In this document: piece after piece, positions 23,806 to 34,579 of the stretch
Numbering within the stretch: position 1 is the first letter of the stretch
Layout: each line of letters opens with the position of its first letter
Assembly: GCA_036924085.1 (NCBI GenBank)
Contig: JAVGWX010000007.1
Coordinates: 98,481,141-98,545,140, forward strand
Length of the DNA stretch: 64,000 nucleotides
DNA from: Ariolimax columbianus
Lineage: Eukaryota > Mollusca > Gastropoda > Stylommatophora > Arionidae
Direction of reading: 5' to 3'
The notes under the pieces: model-generated
What the model was told of the DNA's origin: nothing
What the model saw: the letters and a program-made list of their open reading frames with translations, nothing else
The model's database searches: none
Position numbers and translations under genes: made by a program

Positions 23806-23994
23806 ATATATATATAAAAGTAGGTAGCATGTCCATTGCAGAACGTCGCTTCTTACAACCACCGCCTATTTGGCTGTTTTAAGTTTCTTGGCAAGTGTGC
23901 AGTACGGTAGGTTGCCATTACTTTTCGTACATGGATGAGCAATCACCCGAGAAAAAAAACCAGTGTCTGCCAAACTGGATACAGCGGGGATATA

Positions 23995-24170
23995 TATACT
24001 TGTATTGCGTTTGCCTTGTTTCCCAATGTGGAGTGAGTTGTACTATGTTTTGTACCTTATGGCCTAGTGCATCTGACTTCAGCAAATAATTATTTTTAAA
24101 AAGTTTTTTTTCTCATTGGGGCACTACCTTGACACTAACCACTTCACTACTCTGCCCACCAACTTCATCA
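23995..24170 (-). mobile_element. Degenerate SINE related to family A
   Basis: Shares gcgtttgccttgtttccc, ggcctagtgcatctgacttcagc and taaccacttcactactc with family A, but with a shortened middle. A similar shortened type lies at 53436-53612. Confidence 0.55.
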
Positions 24171-24449
24171 GATCTTAAACTTTAGTAAAGTACGATGACG
24201 GTTCCATTCTTTGTTACCATGCCTTCCCCTTCCACAACTGTGTTAGGCAATCATTTACAGCTGAGTAGACAGAAGCGTGACACTGATGGGAGCCAGTCTA
24301 ATCACTGTCACTTAAATGCTTGGAGTAAACTTACCAGTAATGTGATGTGTCACATAATCATGCATGTTTATGAAAATGTGCTGTATTTCCAGAACTGAGA
24401 ACTCTTGATTTAGTGGGACATGTAGTGTCAAATTTGCCTATATTTTATT

Positions 24450-24678
24450 TTTGTGTGCCATATTTCTCTGTTCCCCAGGCAGTGTGCGTTGCACTATGTT
24501 TTTATTTTGCACATATTGGCCCAGTGCATCTGACTTCATCATGCATTTTATGTAAGGGTCTGCCTCCTTCTGCATTTTATAAGAGTTTGCTTCCCTGGAG
24601 TAACGGCAAGTGCTGTGATTGGGGAGCGAACACAGCACCTTTGGCGAGCCGTGTCATTTAACCACTAGCCACGCAGTC
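24450..24678 (-). mobile_element. Family A SINE
   Basis: Minus-strand copy with core gtgcatctgacttcatcatg (on plus), the acttgccgttactcc link and a tRNA-like head ending at taaccactagcc. Flanks resemble each other (atttgcctatatttt and atttgcttatataaa), a possible decayed target duplication. Confidence 0.88.
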
Positions 24679-25147
24679 CTCTATTTGCTTATATAAATAT
24701 ACACACATCATTGATGTATAAGAATAAAAATAAACATGTTATTATTATTATCTTATTGTATGAGGTACTGTACAAAGGAGAGTTGTCTGTGGCCTTTCCA
24801 ATGCACCAATGGTGTCAAAAAGGGATTTGTGCTGGCACAGACACTCATTGGCATGGTCTTTGCAGCAATGCTCTTTGATACTGTACATGACGCTGCTACT
24901 GGCATGCAAATCAGGTACAGAACGCAAGGTCGACTGTTCAATCTGAGACTTCTGAAGTCTTACACTAATGTGAGTGATGCTTGAATCTCCTGTTCACAGA
25001 CGACTGCTCCCTTAATACCTGCTCAGAACAAGAAATATAATCCACCATGACAGAGTTTTCAACAGCATGCAGTAATTTTGGTCTTTCGATCAACACTAAA
25101 AAAACTTCCTGCCTGCTCTTGGGAAGCTGTACATTGAACCAAAAATT

Positions 25148-25227
25148 GACAGCCTCAGGATGACCGCTGCTTTCTTCGAACAAATACAGGTTGACGTCTG
25201 ACAGCGTACGAAGAAGAAGAAGAAGAA
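25148..25227 (+). mobile_element. 80-bp 3' fragment of the I-like LINE with 12-bp TSD
   Basis: Encodes DSLRMTAAFFEQIQVDV then stop, and ends cagcgtacgaagaagaag. Flanked by gaaccaaaaatt (25136-25147 and 25228-25239). Because the target belongs to the RTE-like LINE, the two halves of the RTE frame still match across the insertion. Confidence 0.94.
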
Positions 25228-25769
25228 GAACCAAAAATTACTGTACAGAACCAGCGTTTCCATGCAGTTGATAACTTCACCTAGATAGTCAGTACCTTCA
25301 CACGAGTATCGGCTATGAGGTCAACAGCAGGATTGTAAAGATGAGCTCTGCATTTGAGAGGCTGCAGGCAAACGTCTAGATCTGACAGGGCATCAGTGTC
25401 GCTACAAAGTTAAAAGTTTATCGTGCTGTAGTGTAAACCACTCTGCTGCATACCTGCAAAACATGGTCACTGTATAGCAGACAGCTAGATCATTTTCGCT
25501 TGAGCTGGTGTCAGTGGATAGCAGATATGCCAGACTGCTAGATTGTTTTTGCTTGAACTGTCTGCATTGGCTACTCAAGATCAGGTTGCAAGACAAAGTG
25601 CACAACTCTGAAATTCAAAGCAAAACCTAACATGTTGAGAATCCATAAGTTATTAACAATCGCAAGCGATGATGGCCACAACATCAGACGGTTTTATCTT
25701 AATGATGTGATGTGTTCTGTATTTTAATTATAATGAGGGAGTGAATGCGCTGGTCATCAATCTTACTCT

Positions 25770-25975
25770 CTTGTCCCGAGTTACCTTCAATCAGTGGCAA
25801 GACTATTGGTCGAGATGACTGGATGTAACTGGATGCAAGCACTCTGGTCTTACCTCCTGTGAGACCAGGGGTCGCTTAAACTTTGAGGGGTTCGATCGCC
25901 CGCCGTTTCCATTCATCACTGTGAGAGGCAAGTGCCTTAACCTCTTGATTACAGCGACCCTACAGTCTTCTACAA
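25770..25975 (-). mobile_element. tRNA-derived SINE-like sequence
   Basis: On the minus strand, gggtcgctgtaatcaagagg then ttaaggcacttgcctctcac resembles a tRNA 5' half with box A, and gatcgaacc about 45 bp on fits box B (GWTCRANNC). It is unlike families A-C in sequence. Its end is not defined. Confidence 0.5.
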
Positions 25976-26026
25976 AAAACCCAGATTTGATAGATGGGAC
26001 ATGTTGTTGCATACCTGATTAGCGCA

Positions 26027-26497
26027 TCCCAAAGCAGCTGTTATATTGTGAGCTCAGATCAGCAGACATTCATTAGAAGAACAGATAAAACGCTGTAGAG
26101 ACTCCTTGAAAGTGTCTGAATCCCAAAGCAGCTGTTATATTGTGAGCTCAGATCAGCAGACATTCATTAGGAGAACAGATAAAACGCTATAGAGACTCCT
26201 TGAAAGTGTCTGAATCCCAAAGCAGCTGTTATATTGTGAGCTCAGATCAGCAGACATTCATTAGGAGAACAGATAAAACGCTATAGAGACTCCTTGAAAG
26301 TGTCTGAATCCCAAAGCAGCTGTTATATTGTGAGCTCAGATCAGCAGACATTCATTAGGAGAACAGATAAAACGCTGTAGAGACTCCTTGAAAGTGTCTG
26401 AATCCCAAAGCAGCTGTTATATTGTGAGCTCAGATCAGCAGACATTCATTAGGAGAACAGATAAAACGCTGTAGAGACTCCTTGAAAGTGTCTGAAA
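26027..26497. repeat. 94-bp tandem repeat, five copies
   Basis: tcccaaagcagctgttatat recurs at 26027, 26121, 26215, 26309 and 26403. Copies are nearly identical, so the expansion is recent. It lies just before the C-terminal coding end of the RTE-like LINE. Confidence 0.96.
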
Positions 26498-26859
26498 AAC
26501 TTCAATATTGATGTCATCTTCTGGGAGTTGCTTGCACAGAACCATTCACCTGGTGCGCTAGCATTACCAAAGATGCTCAGATTGTACAGAGAAACTCCAT
26601 TGCGGAGGCTCGGAAAAAGCGTGCTGTCTGAAAGAGCAGAATGCACAACTCCACAGCTTACACCTCACATATGTGTCATGGGTGTGCTAGAGTTTGCCAT
26701 GCCAGGATTGGTCTTTATATCCATATGAGAACATATTTCGCAACACTACCCTGATGCTGTTGCCATCTTCACTTGCGATGTTTAACTGTTAATGTATTAC
26801 ATGCATACGACCTGCTGTCTACTCAATGACTTGGTCTCCATTCCATGTCCTAGAAAAGG

Positions 26860-27445
26860 TTCCTATCAACTGGTATAAGGGAATTTAGGTAAGCTGAATA
26901 TAGATTTTTTATAAGTTGCAAGCGAGACTGAAATAATATATGCTAAGTTATTATGTAGTAACTAACTTAAGAGCTTCAGCTAGACAGACATTCATGGATT
27001 GACTAATCCTTTACTGTATTTTCTTTTCTTACTTCATTTAGTTATATGTTTATTTGATGTGTGTAATTTTTTGTAACATCAGATATATGTCTTCAAAAAC
27101 TGAAATGTCTTCTGTACTTTGACCATTCCAGTATTTCAGATGTTTGCAGTTTTCTTAGTTATTTTGTCAAATCTTTCTGGTTAGATGTCATCTTCTTCTT
27201 TTGTCCTTTGACATTTCCACAGCGTTTATATGTTTTATTATCTCTTCTTTTCCTTCTATTCATTTGGCTTTCACTGTTCTTCTTCTTTTGTGTACTCCTT
27301 TTGCTTCTGTTTTTTTTTTTTGCTTCATGTTATTTTCTTAAATCTCACCATTCCTCCCAAATTTTAAGCATTAAAGCAAAAATTGTTTCCCATTATCATG
27401 AAATCTGTTGTCTCAACATCACAATTACCTCATTGTGTCTGACAG
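26860..27445. other. Intronic DNA before the MOCS1 exon
   Basis: T-rich on the plus strand, with a long pyrimidine tract at 27200-27330. I looked here for the SAM-domain end (FCGTCNRLR-like) of MOCS1A and did not find it. Confidence 0.5.
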
Positions 27446-27566
27446 GTTTGTCCTCATGGTAATTCTGAAGTCTCCTATCGGGATACTATAAAACAGAGCA
27501 TGCCAGTTCAAGAATTACATGGAATAATTGGGACAGACAGTGCAATGAAGAAAAAACAGAGTACAA
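27446..27566 (+). CDS. MOCS1: MOCS1 exon: C-terminal end of the MOCS1A part
   Basis: 121 bp between acceptor gtgtctgacag and donor gtaggt. I prefer this donor to the one 4 bases downstream because only it keeps the frame into exon 29348. The segment after the radical-SAM core is present, but the GG ending of free MOCS1A is replaced by continuation into the linker, as in the MOCS1AB fusion form. Confidence 0.85.
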
Positions 27567-30500
27567 GTAGGTGTAAAAGTGTCTTGTTCATTTGAAGTAA
27601 ATGTTAACGGAATATTGCTTTAAATTTGGGCTGTTCATTGCTTAGCAAACAAGTTCTTTTGTGTAAAAACTGGACATTTATTTCATTAAGATGTTTAATG
27701 ATTTTAATGATAACACTTCACTGTTGTTATAGCGAATTTATTAAAAGTAGAACTCTATTTCTGTAAAAGTGGAATTTTGTGTGTAAAAGTGAGATTTTCA
27801 TTGCTGTAAAAAAATGTGCACTTCAATTTATTTATTTCTGTAAAATACACAGGCTCTTAATTAGTCTCAATTCATAACTGTGATTGTGCAGCCCTCATTG
27901 ATTTAGACGCTATATGTTCATTAATCATCATTGAGTTACAGATATCATGTTTTGTTTGTTAGGATTTTCAGCAATTATTGACACTGGCAAAGTGGAATTG
28001 CAGGGTTTTGAAGGGAAAATAAGCAATCAAGAATGGAAAGAGTACAATTTCTTTGCACACTTGAACCATGTTTCTGACGATGGCACGTGAGGTCCTCTCA
28101 CAGAAGTATCGGATGTACATGACCAGAAATCGACTCAAATAAAATCAAATATGAGATCCAGCTCAGAAAGGGATAATTGAATAGTCTAGGCAAAAGTATC
28201 ATAACGGATAATGGAAGGCAGAAGACATCTCACAAGAATGTTTTGGGAATGAAATTTAAAAGAGAGTTCTTTAGTGTTAAATGCTCTCACATGGATGTGA
28301 ATCACGAACAATCAATATATAGCCAAGTTTACTGAAGGTAACATTGGTGTGGTTTCACAGGGCAATATAGGTGAAAGGAGACTGACCTCCGATCAGGTAA
28401 AACATACTGATACGACGGTGTTGGTCAAAATCAGGGGAAACATAATGATCAGAACCCCACCTCACTTTCAAGCAAGTTCTCTCTGGAAAAAGGCTGTTTC
28501 ATGGCAGTCTGGATAGTATGGTGGAGATTGGTATTGTGATCCCCAAAGTGATGAGCTTACATAAAAGACAGTTGCCTTCATAATTTGTAATTACAATTTT
28601 GGGGTTAAAGTTTATGGAAAATTGTGCTGTAATGAGAATAATAAATTAAAAATCTAGATAGAAATATGAACATTTTCTTTGAATACTGATGTCGTTGTTT
28701 AATGCCCACAATGAGTAAGTTTACTCTTTTGTGCACCCTGAAAAGGACGTTAAGTGGTGGGTTGTAGTAGCTTTCCTCTCATCTTCCAGGCGGTTGTGCT
28801 ATGCTTGGCTTCTTCTGCGTGGCACTCACTACTACGGGGATCACATCAATCCACATGTTTAAATACTGATAATAGCATCATGGGTATTATTTTATTAAAT
28901 ATAAAATTATTGGAGCAAAACAATTCACGTTTTTATGATTTTACATCAGTAGTAGATCTGAAGAATTTATGAAAATTGAAGCCAGTTGTCGGGTTAAAAA
29001 AACAACAAAAACAACGTTTTATTTGGACAAAGAAAAGTAAGAATGCAGTAGAAATATTGACAATTTTAAGTAACATCCTTTTGTGGTAATTTGAATTAAT
29101 TCAGAAGAAAGTTGCTGTTACCTTGATTTGTTGATGGTAGTGTATATAAGACAGTTATGTTTAAACCTGCTACCTTGATTTGTTGATGGCGATGTATATG
29201 AGACAATTATGATTAAACCTGCTACCTTGATTTTGTTATGGTCGTGTATGTGAGACAATCATGTTGTTAACTTGATTTGTTAGTGGCCGTAGACAATTAG
29301 TTAAATCCTCCTGTTAATGGCAACATTACTTTCCTTTTTTCTCTCAGATTACTGGCTGAATACATCTCAGATGAAGACAGAAGATGCACAATCATCAGAT
29401 GATGCTTTATTTGTGATTTCCTCTTCTCAGAAAGCGGGTGTTATTCACCACGGTCCTCATATCATCTCATATTTGCTAAATGGCTCAAGACATGTTTCTG
29501 TGAATGCAAAAGTCCTATCAAATAATTTACTCCGCGCTGTGAAATTCAGACCTGCTGTAATCACCAGAGAGTGCCACACGCTACATACATCTTCATCTTT
29601 ATCATTCATCTTAGATAAATATTCATTCAGACATATATCATGTGTTTTTTCTTCTTCATCATCATCTGCATCTTCATTGCCCACCTCATCAGCTATTATT
29701 GAAAAGAATGACATAGTCGTGAATAAGACATCAGAGATTGTTGCAGTTAGGTCAGAAAATAACTTGGGCTTAAAAGTGTCTGGTTGTGAATTTAACAAAG
29801 ATGTGAATATGTCTATAAAGAATATAACGGCTTGTGTTGGTCATGGAGAAAGCACTGTGTCTGACCTCGAGTTGAGTGACAGCCAGGATGAAAGCACTGT
29901 GTCTGACCTTGAGTTGAGTGACAGCCAGGATGAAAGCACTGTATCTGACCTTGAGTTGAGTGACAGCCAGGATGAAAGTCACAATATTTATTCTGAACTC
30001 TATTTTAATCTTATTAATAATGAAAACCAGGCATTAGAAAGTTCAGATTTGCAGAAGAAAGAAACCACAAGCACATTTGAGAACTATGCAGAAATGTACA
30101 ACAAATTAATGAATCCAAAAATAAATGATAAGGAAGATAATGTGATTTCAAAAGGAAGACTGACGCACACGGATAATGATGGTAAAGCAGTAATGGTGGA
30201 TGTTGGAGATAAAATGACAACACTTAGAGAGGCTCAAGCTGAGGCTAGAATTTATCTGGGACCTGAAGCTGGAAGGCTGGTCAAGGAAAACAAGATGAAA
30301 AAAGGAGATGTCTTGACAGTTGCTCAACTTGCAGGAATCATGGCAGCTAAACAGACTGCTCAGCTGATTCCTCTGTGTCATAACATCAACCTAACAAAAG
30401 TTGATGTAGTCTGTGTCATGAATGAGAAAACTCACTCTGTTGATATTACTTCTATTGTGAGGACTCTTGGTGTCACTGGAGTGGAGATGGAGGCTTTGAC

Positions 30501-30621
30501 TGCTGCCAGCATTGCTGCCTTAACTGTCTATGACATGTGCAAAGCTGTCACTCATGACATGGTTATCTCTGATGTCAGGCTTGTCAGTAAGTCTGGTGGC
30601 AAACGGCATTTTCAGCGCTAG
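27446..30621 (+). CDS. MOCS1: MOCS1 (molybdenum cofactor synthesis 1), 3' two exons: MOCS1A tail and MOCS1B
   Basis: MOCS1 converts GTP to cyclic pyranopterin monophosphate: MOCS1A is a radical-SAM GTP cyclase and MOCS1B a MoaC-like cPMP synthase. Exon 27446-27566 encodes VCPHGNSEVSYRD ... KKKQST, matching VCLFGNSEVSLRD ... KKRQHAG of MOCS1A. It ends in phase 1 (donor gtaggt) and joins exon 29348-30621. The latter holds a ~270-residue acidic linker, then the MoaC domain (last ~150 residues): LTHTDNDGKAVMVDVG, KKGDVLTVAQLAGIMAAKQT, LIPLCHNINLTKVDV and TGVEMEALTAASIAALTVYD, ending KSGGKRHFQR. The expected catalytic His, Glu, Asp and Lys (LCH, VEMEA, YDMCK, KKGD) are present. Bicistronic-type fusion with a linker is normal for animals. 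The radical-SAM exons are not seen upstream. Confidence 0.92.
27571..29110. other. MOCS1 intron, mostly unrecognised
   Basis: AT-rich. Part of 27960-28500 has a higher GC content and broken open frames on plus that feel like old coding or LINE sequence, but I could not assign them. Confidence 0.4.
29119..29300. repeat. ~52-bp tandem repeat, 3-4 copies
   Basis: taccttgattt(t)gttgatgg ... gagacaattatg recurs at 29119, 29171 and 29223, with a decayed fourth copy from ~29268. It ends 50 bp before the MOCS1 terminal exon. Confidence 0.85.
29348..30621 (+). CDS. MOCS1: MOCS1 terminal exon: linker and MOCS1B (MoaC) domain
   Basis: Acceptor ccttttttctctcag, stop TAG at 30619-30621. The linker carries three tandem 14-residue repeats (STVSDLELSDSQDE, 29852-29977), acidic and likely disordered. 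The start is an internal splice; the ATG at 29317 lies in the intron and should not be used as an initiator. Confidence 0.93.
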
Positions 30622-30880
30622 GTTTATGATTGCTGTGTTGCACAGTTTTGTGTTAGCTAAAGTGTGAATGATTATTTTTTTCAACTGCACATCAAAAGTA
30701 CATGAATGTCTGGTAATCACCACCATCATCATCACCATCATCAACCACATTTCCTTCCAATGTGATGCATAGGCCACCACTGTAGCTGACCCCTTCTAAA
30801 GTAAGTCTGTTTTCAAGCATTTGAAATCATTCCCCTTTTTGGTCCACTGTGAAGCATGAATTTTAACTGCATCTGGTTGT

Positions 30881-31112
30881 GGACTGCGTGGGCTAGTGGT
30901 TAAGTGACACGGTTCACAATCCGAAGGTGCTGGATTCGTTCCTTATTACAGCACAGGCCGTTACCCCAGGGAAGCAAACCCTTAGAAAATGCAGGAGGAA
31001 GCAGACCCTTACATAAAATGCATGCTAAAGGGCGCAAATTAAAAACCACAGTGCAACGCACACCGCCTTGGGGAATAGAGAAATAAGGCGTGACACCAAA
31101 AAAAAAAAAAAT
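30881..31112 (+). mobile_element. Family A SINE, plus strand
   Basis: tRNA-like head ggactgcgtgggctagtggt...ggtgctggattcgttcc, the gttaccccagggaagcaaac link, a deleted core (the cggatgcactgggccgac part is missing), accgccttggggaatagaga and a poly(A) tail of 13. It lies 260 bp past the MOCS1 stop, so it may be in the 3' UTR. Confidence 0.9.
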
Positions 31113-31114
31113 TC

Positions 31115-32490
31115 TCTTGGTCCCTTTACAGGAAACTTGTATCCCAGTTTCAGCACGACTGATTATAATGGCAATGATTTATTTACATGATGAGGTCACC
31201 AGCCCCAAGCACAACCCTATTTAGTCGTCTTTTATGAAGTGCTTGAAAATGATCACCTGGTAAATATAATATAAAATATATTCTTTGAGAGAATTAAGCA
31301 CAAGGACAAATATTTTTTAGTTTTTGATTTGTAGAGTTCATGTTAAAAGTTACACTTCCAATCATGTACATTAATTTACTATGACTGCACTGGTGTGCGT
31401 AGACTAGTCGACAGTGAGTTGGCTTGCTAAGCTGGGTTTACAGCATGCCAGCGTTCTAATTCATAAACAGACTGATACAAAATCTGAGCTGTGGTTCATG
31501 CCTGGTACGACTGCACATGCAGGCGACCCAGCTATAAATGTGTACCTGGCGTATGAGTTGGGAAAGGTAAAAACTACATGGAAGGGAACTGGCCACCCCG
31601 CCTCACATAGGCTGCGGCTTAGCACATAAAGAATTATCTTCATCCTCGAAAGCAATTGTTGCCATGGAACTGATCTTTACTTTTGCACTGAAACAATTAA
31701 GACTATTCTTGGTTAAAATTCAATGAAAAGAAAGACAGTCAACTTCATATGCTTATTAGATTTGACTGTTTATGCGCAAAGTATTTTGTTATTCTTTTGT
31801 CTTGTCGCTCCATATGAAGCATAGGGTCACCACTGCAGCTGGTCTCCTTACATGAAGTCTGTACCCAATTACTTGTACTGTGATTTCAGTAGCAGTGATT
31901 TTACATGATGAGTTGGCTAGCCCCCATGTGGTTCATTTTAAGTTGCCTTTTGCGACATGCTTTGAAGGTCACAGTGGCCCTCTTCTTTCCACTCTGGTAG
32001 CATGTTTTCGGCAGATGTACAGTTCTTATAGAAATCTGAGTAATCAAGGCAACCTTTGCAAAATTACATGTGCAGGTGTGCTGTGAATCGTTTTATACAA
32101 CTTATTTATGTATATTTTGTGGGAAAGGACTACTGTGTATTGTGTTCTTTGAAAATCATTGCTCTAAGCTGAGTTTGATGTCGTCTGCTGTTGAATCCAT
32201 TTGAGTATGACTAGTTGAGTTATTAGTAGCTATACTGGTAGGAAATGTAGGTTTATGGACTTTTATGATTGCATTGTTTTTTTTGTTATAAGCATGTTAC
32301 GTGTCACAGTTTTAGGATTGTTTAGTGTTTGGTTATTTTTCATGCTTGGTCATGTGACCCACATGTACAAAGTAGGTCACCTTCTAGCATGTCCTTTTCA
32401 GAGTGTTGCTCTCATCACAGGTGCCCTGTAAGATTCTCTGTCTTTAGCCAGTTCTCCCGTCTTGATCACTGTCATCTTCAGAATAATTTC
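31115..32490. other. No gene seen
   Basis: Unique-looking sequence. Small open frames (e.g. 31414-31629) have no recognisable domain or matching splice sites. Confidence 0.45.
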
Positions 32491-32493
32491 TTA

Positions 32494-32650
32494 GGGACGG
32501 CGTGGGCTAGTGGTTAAGTGACACGGCTTACAATCCGAAGGTGCTGGGTTTGCTCCCAAATCACAGCACTGATTGTTACCCAGGGAAGCAAAGCCTTTGA
32601 AAATGCAGAAGAGAGAAATAAGGCAAACTAAAAAAAAAAAAAAAAAAATA
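32494..32650 (+). mobile_element. Family A SINE, internally deleted
   Basis: Head gggacggcgtgggctagtgg through gaagcaaagcctttgaaaatgc, then a jump to agagaaataaggcaaac and a 20-base A tail. The deletion removes the entire core. Flanks aataatttctta and aataatatcttt look like a target duplication with two changes. Confidence 0.88.
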
Positions 32651-32889
32651 ATATCTTTGATACTGTGTTTATCTTTTCTTCAGTCTGCCTCTGCCTCGTT
32701 TTCCAGGTGCTATAGTATAGGACATCTTTAATACAGTAAAGTTTTATCCAGACTATTGTAACATTTTATGTAGTCAGAGTATTTTCATTTCCTAGGCATA
32801 TTACTGTTTACCAGTTTTATCCTTCAGTCATAGATACATGCAGCAGAAACGTGATAGGGTGAAAGAACAATCAGCCAAATTAGGAATGA

Positions 32890-33785
32890 AAAAAACCAAG
32901 CTCCTTAATTAATTAACCCAATCATGTTGGAGACAGGGACATTGGAAGAGGTGGATGCCTTTATCTATTTGGGCAGCATAGTTGACATGTCAAGCAGTGC
33001 AGATGCAGATGTAAAGACCAGAATTTGAAAAGTAGGTTGACAATCTTGACACTAAACAACATATGGAAATCCTGAGAAATCAAGATTCACATCGAAGTTA
33101 GAATATTCAACGTCAGTGTCAAGTTGTTGCTGTTGTATGTATCCAAAACATGAAGAATGACCAAGGCAATACAACAATGACTCTAGTCCTTTCGTTAACT
33201 GATGCCTACAAAGGATAATGGACATAAAGTGGCAGGGGTCTCTTTGGGAGTATCTGTGGCGAAGTGGTCAAGCCGTTTGCCTCGTGTTCAAGCGGTTGGG
33301 GTTTGATTTCGAGCTGCGATGGTCGGCCCATGATGTCAATTTTTTTCGGAGATCCCTGGGTTCATCGCTGGAGCTACGGAGTTTGTGCTTTGTGCGATGC
33401 TCTCGACAGATAGGGTACCCATCTGCCGAGAGAGACCGAGCTAAAATGGGGAAAAAACCCGAGGCAATGAAGTCAAACCCCCGCTTAAAAAAAAAAAAGT
33501 GGCAGGGCATGATGAGGAAGGAAGATCTGGGGAAAAGGAACCAAAGACAGCTATTGGGGCAACAAATTGGGAGAGGTGCGGGGAGCTGGATAGGACATCC
33601 GCTGAGGAAGGCATTATCCCACAAAGCTAGGCAGGCTTTCACGTGGAGTCCTAAAGGGAAGAGAAGAAGATGTAGACCTAATAATGCATGAAGAAGAGAA
33701 TGTTAGAGGGAGCTATGATTGAATGGTTACACCTGGAGAAAGGAAGAAAAAGTATGCACTGAGAGGAGCAATGGGCTTTGATTGA
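32890..33785 (+). mobile_element. RTE-like LINE C-terminal remnant, split by a SINE
   Basis: Plus strand: GTLEEVDAFIYLGSIVDM, decayed thumb, RIMDIKWQ, then after the SINE WIGHPLRKALSHKARQAFTWSP and KGKRRRCRP, MIEWLHLEKGRKKYALRGAM. This is the RT C-terminus of the family also seen at 7370-9952. Confidence 0.85.
33238..33495 (+). mobile_element. tRNA-derived SINE (family D), poly(A), 12-bp TSD
   Basis: The head tatctgtggcgaagtggtca ... ttggggtttgatttcga carries tRNA box A and B regions (a Ser/Leu-like long arm would fit). The body contains ggtacccatctgccgagaga, then cccccgctt and a 12-base A tail. Flanked by aaagtggcaggg at 33226-33237 and 33496-33507. Confidence 0.92.
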
Positions 33786-34084
33786 TTGATTGAATGGTTA
33801 CACCTGGAGAAAGGAAGAAAAAGTATGCACTGAGAGGAGCAATGGGCTTTGATTGATTGATTGAATGGTTACACCTGGAGAAAGGAAGAAAAAGTATGCA
33901 CTGAGAGGAGCAATGGGCTTTGATTGATTGATTGATTGAATGGTTACACCTGGAGAAAGGAAGAAAAAGTATGCACTGAGAGGAGCAATGGGCTTTGATT
34001 GATTGATTGAATGGTTACACCTGGAGAAAGGAAGAAAAAGTATGCACTGAGAGGAGCAATGGGCTTTGATTGATTGATTGAATG
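33721..34084. repeat. 71-bp tandem repeat, five copies, from a LINE 3' end
   Basis: gaatggttacacctggagaa recurs at 33721, 33792, 33863, 33938 and 34009, spaced 71, 71, 75 and 71 bp; the 75 is one extra gatt in the gattgattgatt tract. Each unit encodes IEWLHLEKGRKKYALRGAM, the end of the LINE ORF, plus the ATTG-rich 3' tail. Confidence 0.96.
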
Positions 34085-34094
34085 CTGTTTATCA

Positions 34095-34575
34095 GTCAAT
34101 TTTGATCCGTACCTAGCTGCTGTGGTAGCAAAACCTGGTCCCTAACAAAGGCAGCAGAGAATCAGCTGAGAACAGCACATGCATCTCTTGAAAGACGTCT
34201 CTTGGACATAACTCTCAGACAACAGCAGCAAAGTGAACTACACAATAGCAACATCCGGAGAATGTCACATATCTAAGATGTCCAACAACACGTCAACCAT
34301 TCAAAACACTGCTTGCTGGGCAGGCCATATAACTAGAAGACAAGGTGAAAGATGGAGTACCATCATGTGATAGCCGCGCGACAAAAAGAGACCTTGAGGA
34401 CAGCCCCAAACTTGCTGGTGAGCTTCACTAGAAAAGCACAACACACATGATCCTACAATAGACAGACTACTATCCCACTAGATGACACGTGCCCGCGACA
34501 GAAATGACTGGACCCTACGTTGGGACCCGCTCAAGGGTGACCACAACTTAACGAAGAACGAGTCAAACTAAGAAC
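34095..34575 (+). mobile_element. Another LINE RT C-terminal remnant
   Basis: AENQLRTAHASLERRLLDITL, ELHNSNIRRM, later RQKETLRTAP and NDWTLRWDPLKG-like frames match the ..LERRMLGITLRD..NE.IR..T...RGRP..RW end of endonuclease-RT elements. Many lesions. Confidence 0.65.
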
Positions 34576-34579
34576 CTAG

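Larger units (their letters stand above)
24735..26850 (+). mobile_element. RTE-like LINE remnant with three later insertions/expansions
   Basis: Plus strand: TNGVKKGFVLAQTLIGMVFA, QGRLFNLRLLKS, FSTACSNFGLSI-like pieces, then KLKVYRAVV near 25405, a decayed stretch, and the C-terminus FNIDVIFWELLAQNHSPGA near 26505 with a remnant of a Cys2-type finger (CVMGVLEFAMPGL) near 26680. Interrupted by an 80-bp I-like insertion, a tRNA-like SINE and a 94-bp tandem array. Nonfunctional. Confidence 0.82.

Noticed and set aside
28080..28500. Possible extra MOCS1 or unknown exon
   Set aside because: Several stops in each frame and no recognisable domain; kept only as unassigned intron.
29317..29347. MOCS1 start at the ATG at 29317
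   Set aside because: The acceptor at 29341-29347 and homology of the joined upstream exon show this ATG is intronic.
33218..33691. 157-codon open frame as a host gene
   Set aside because: It runs from LINE sequence through a SINE with target duplication back into LINE sequence.
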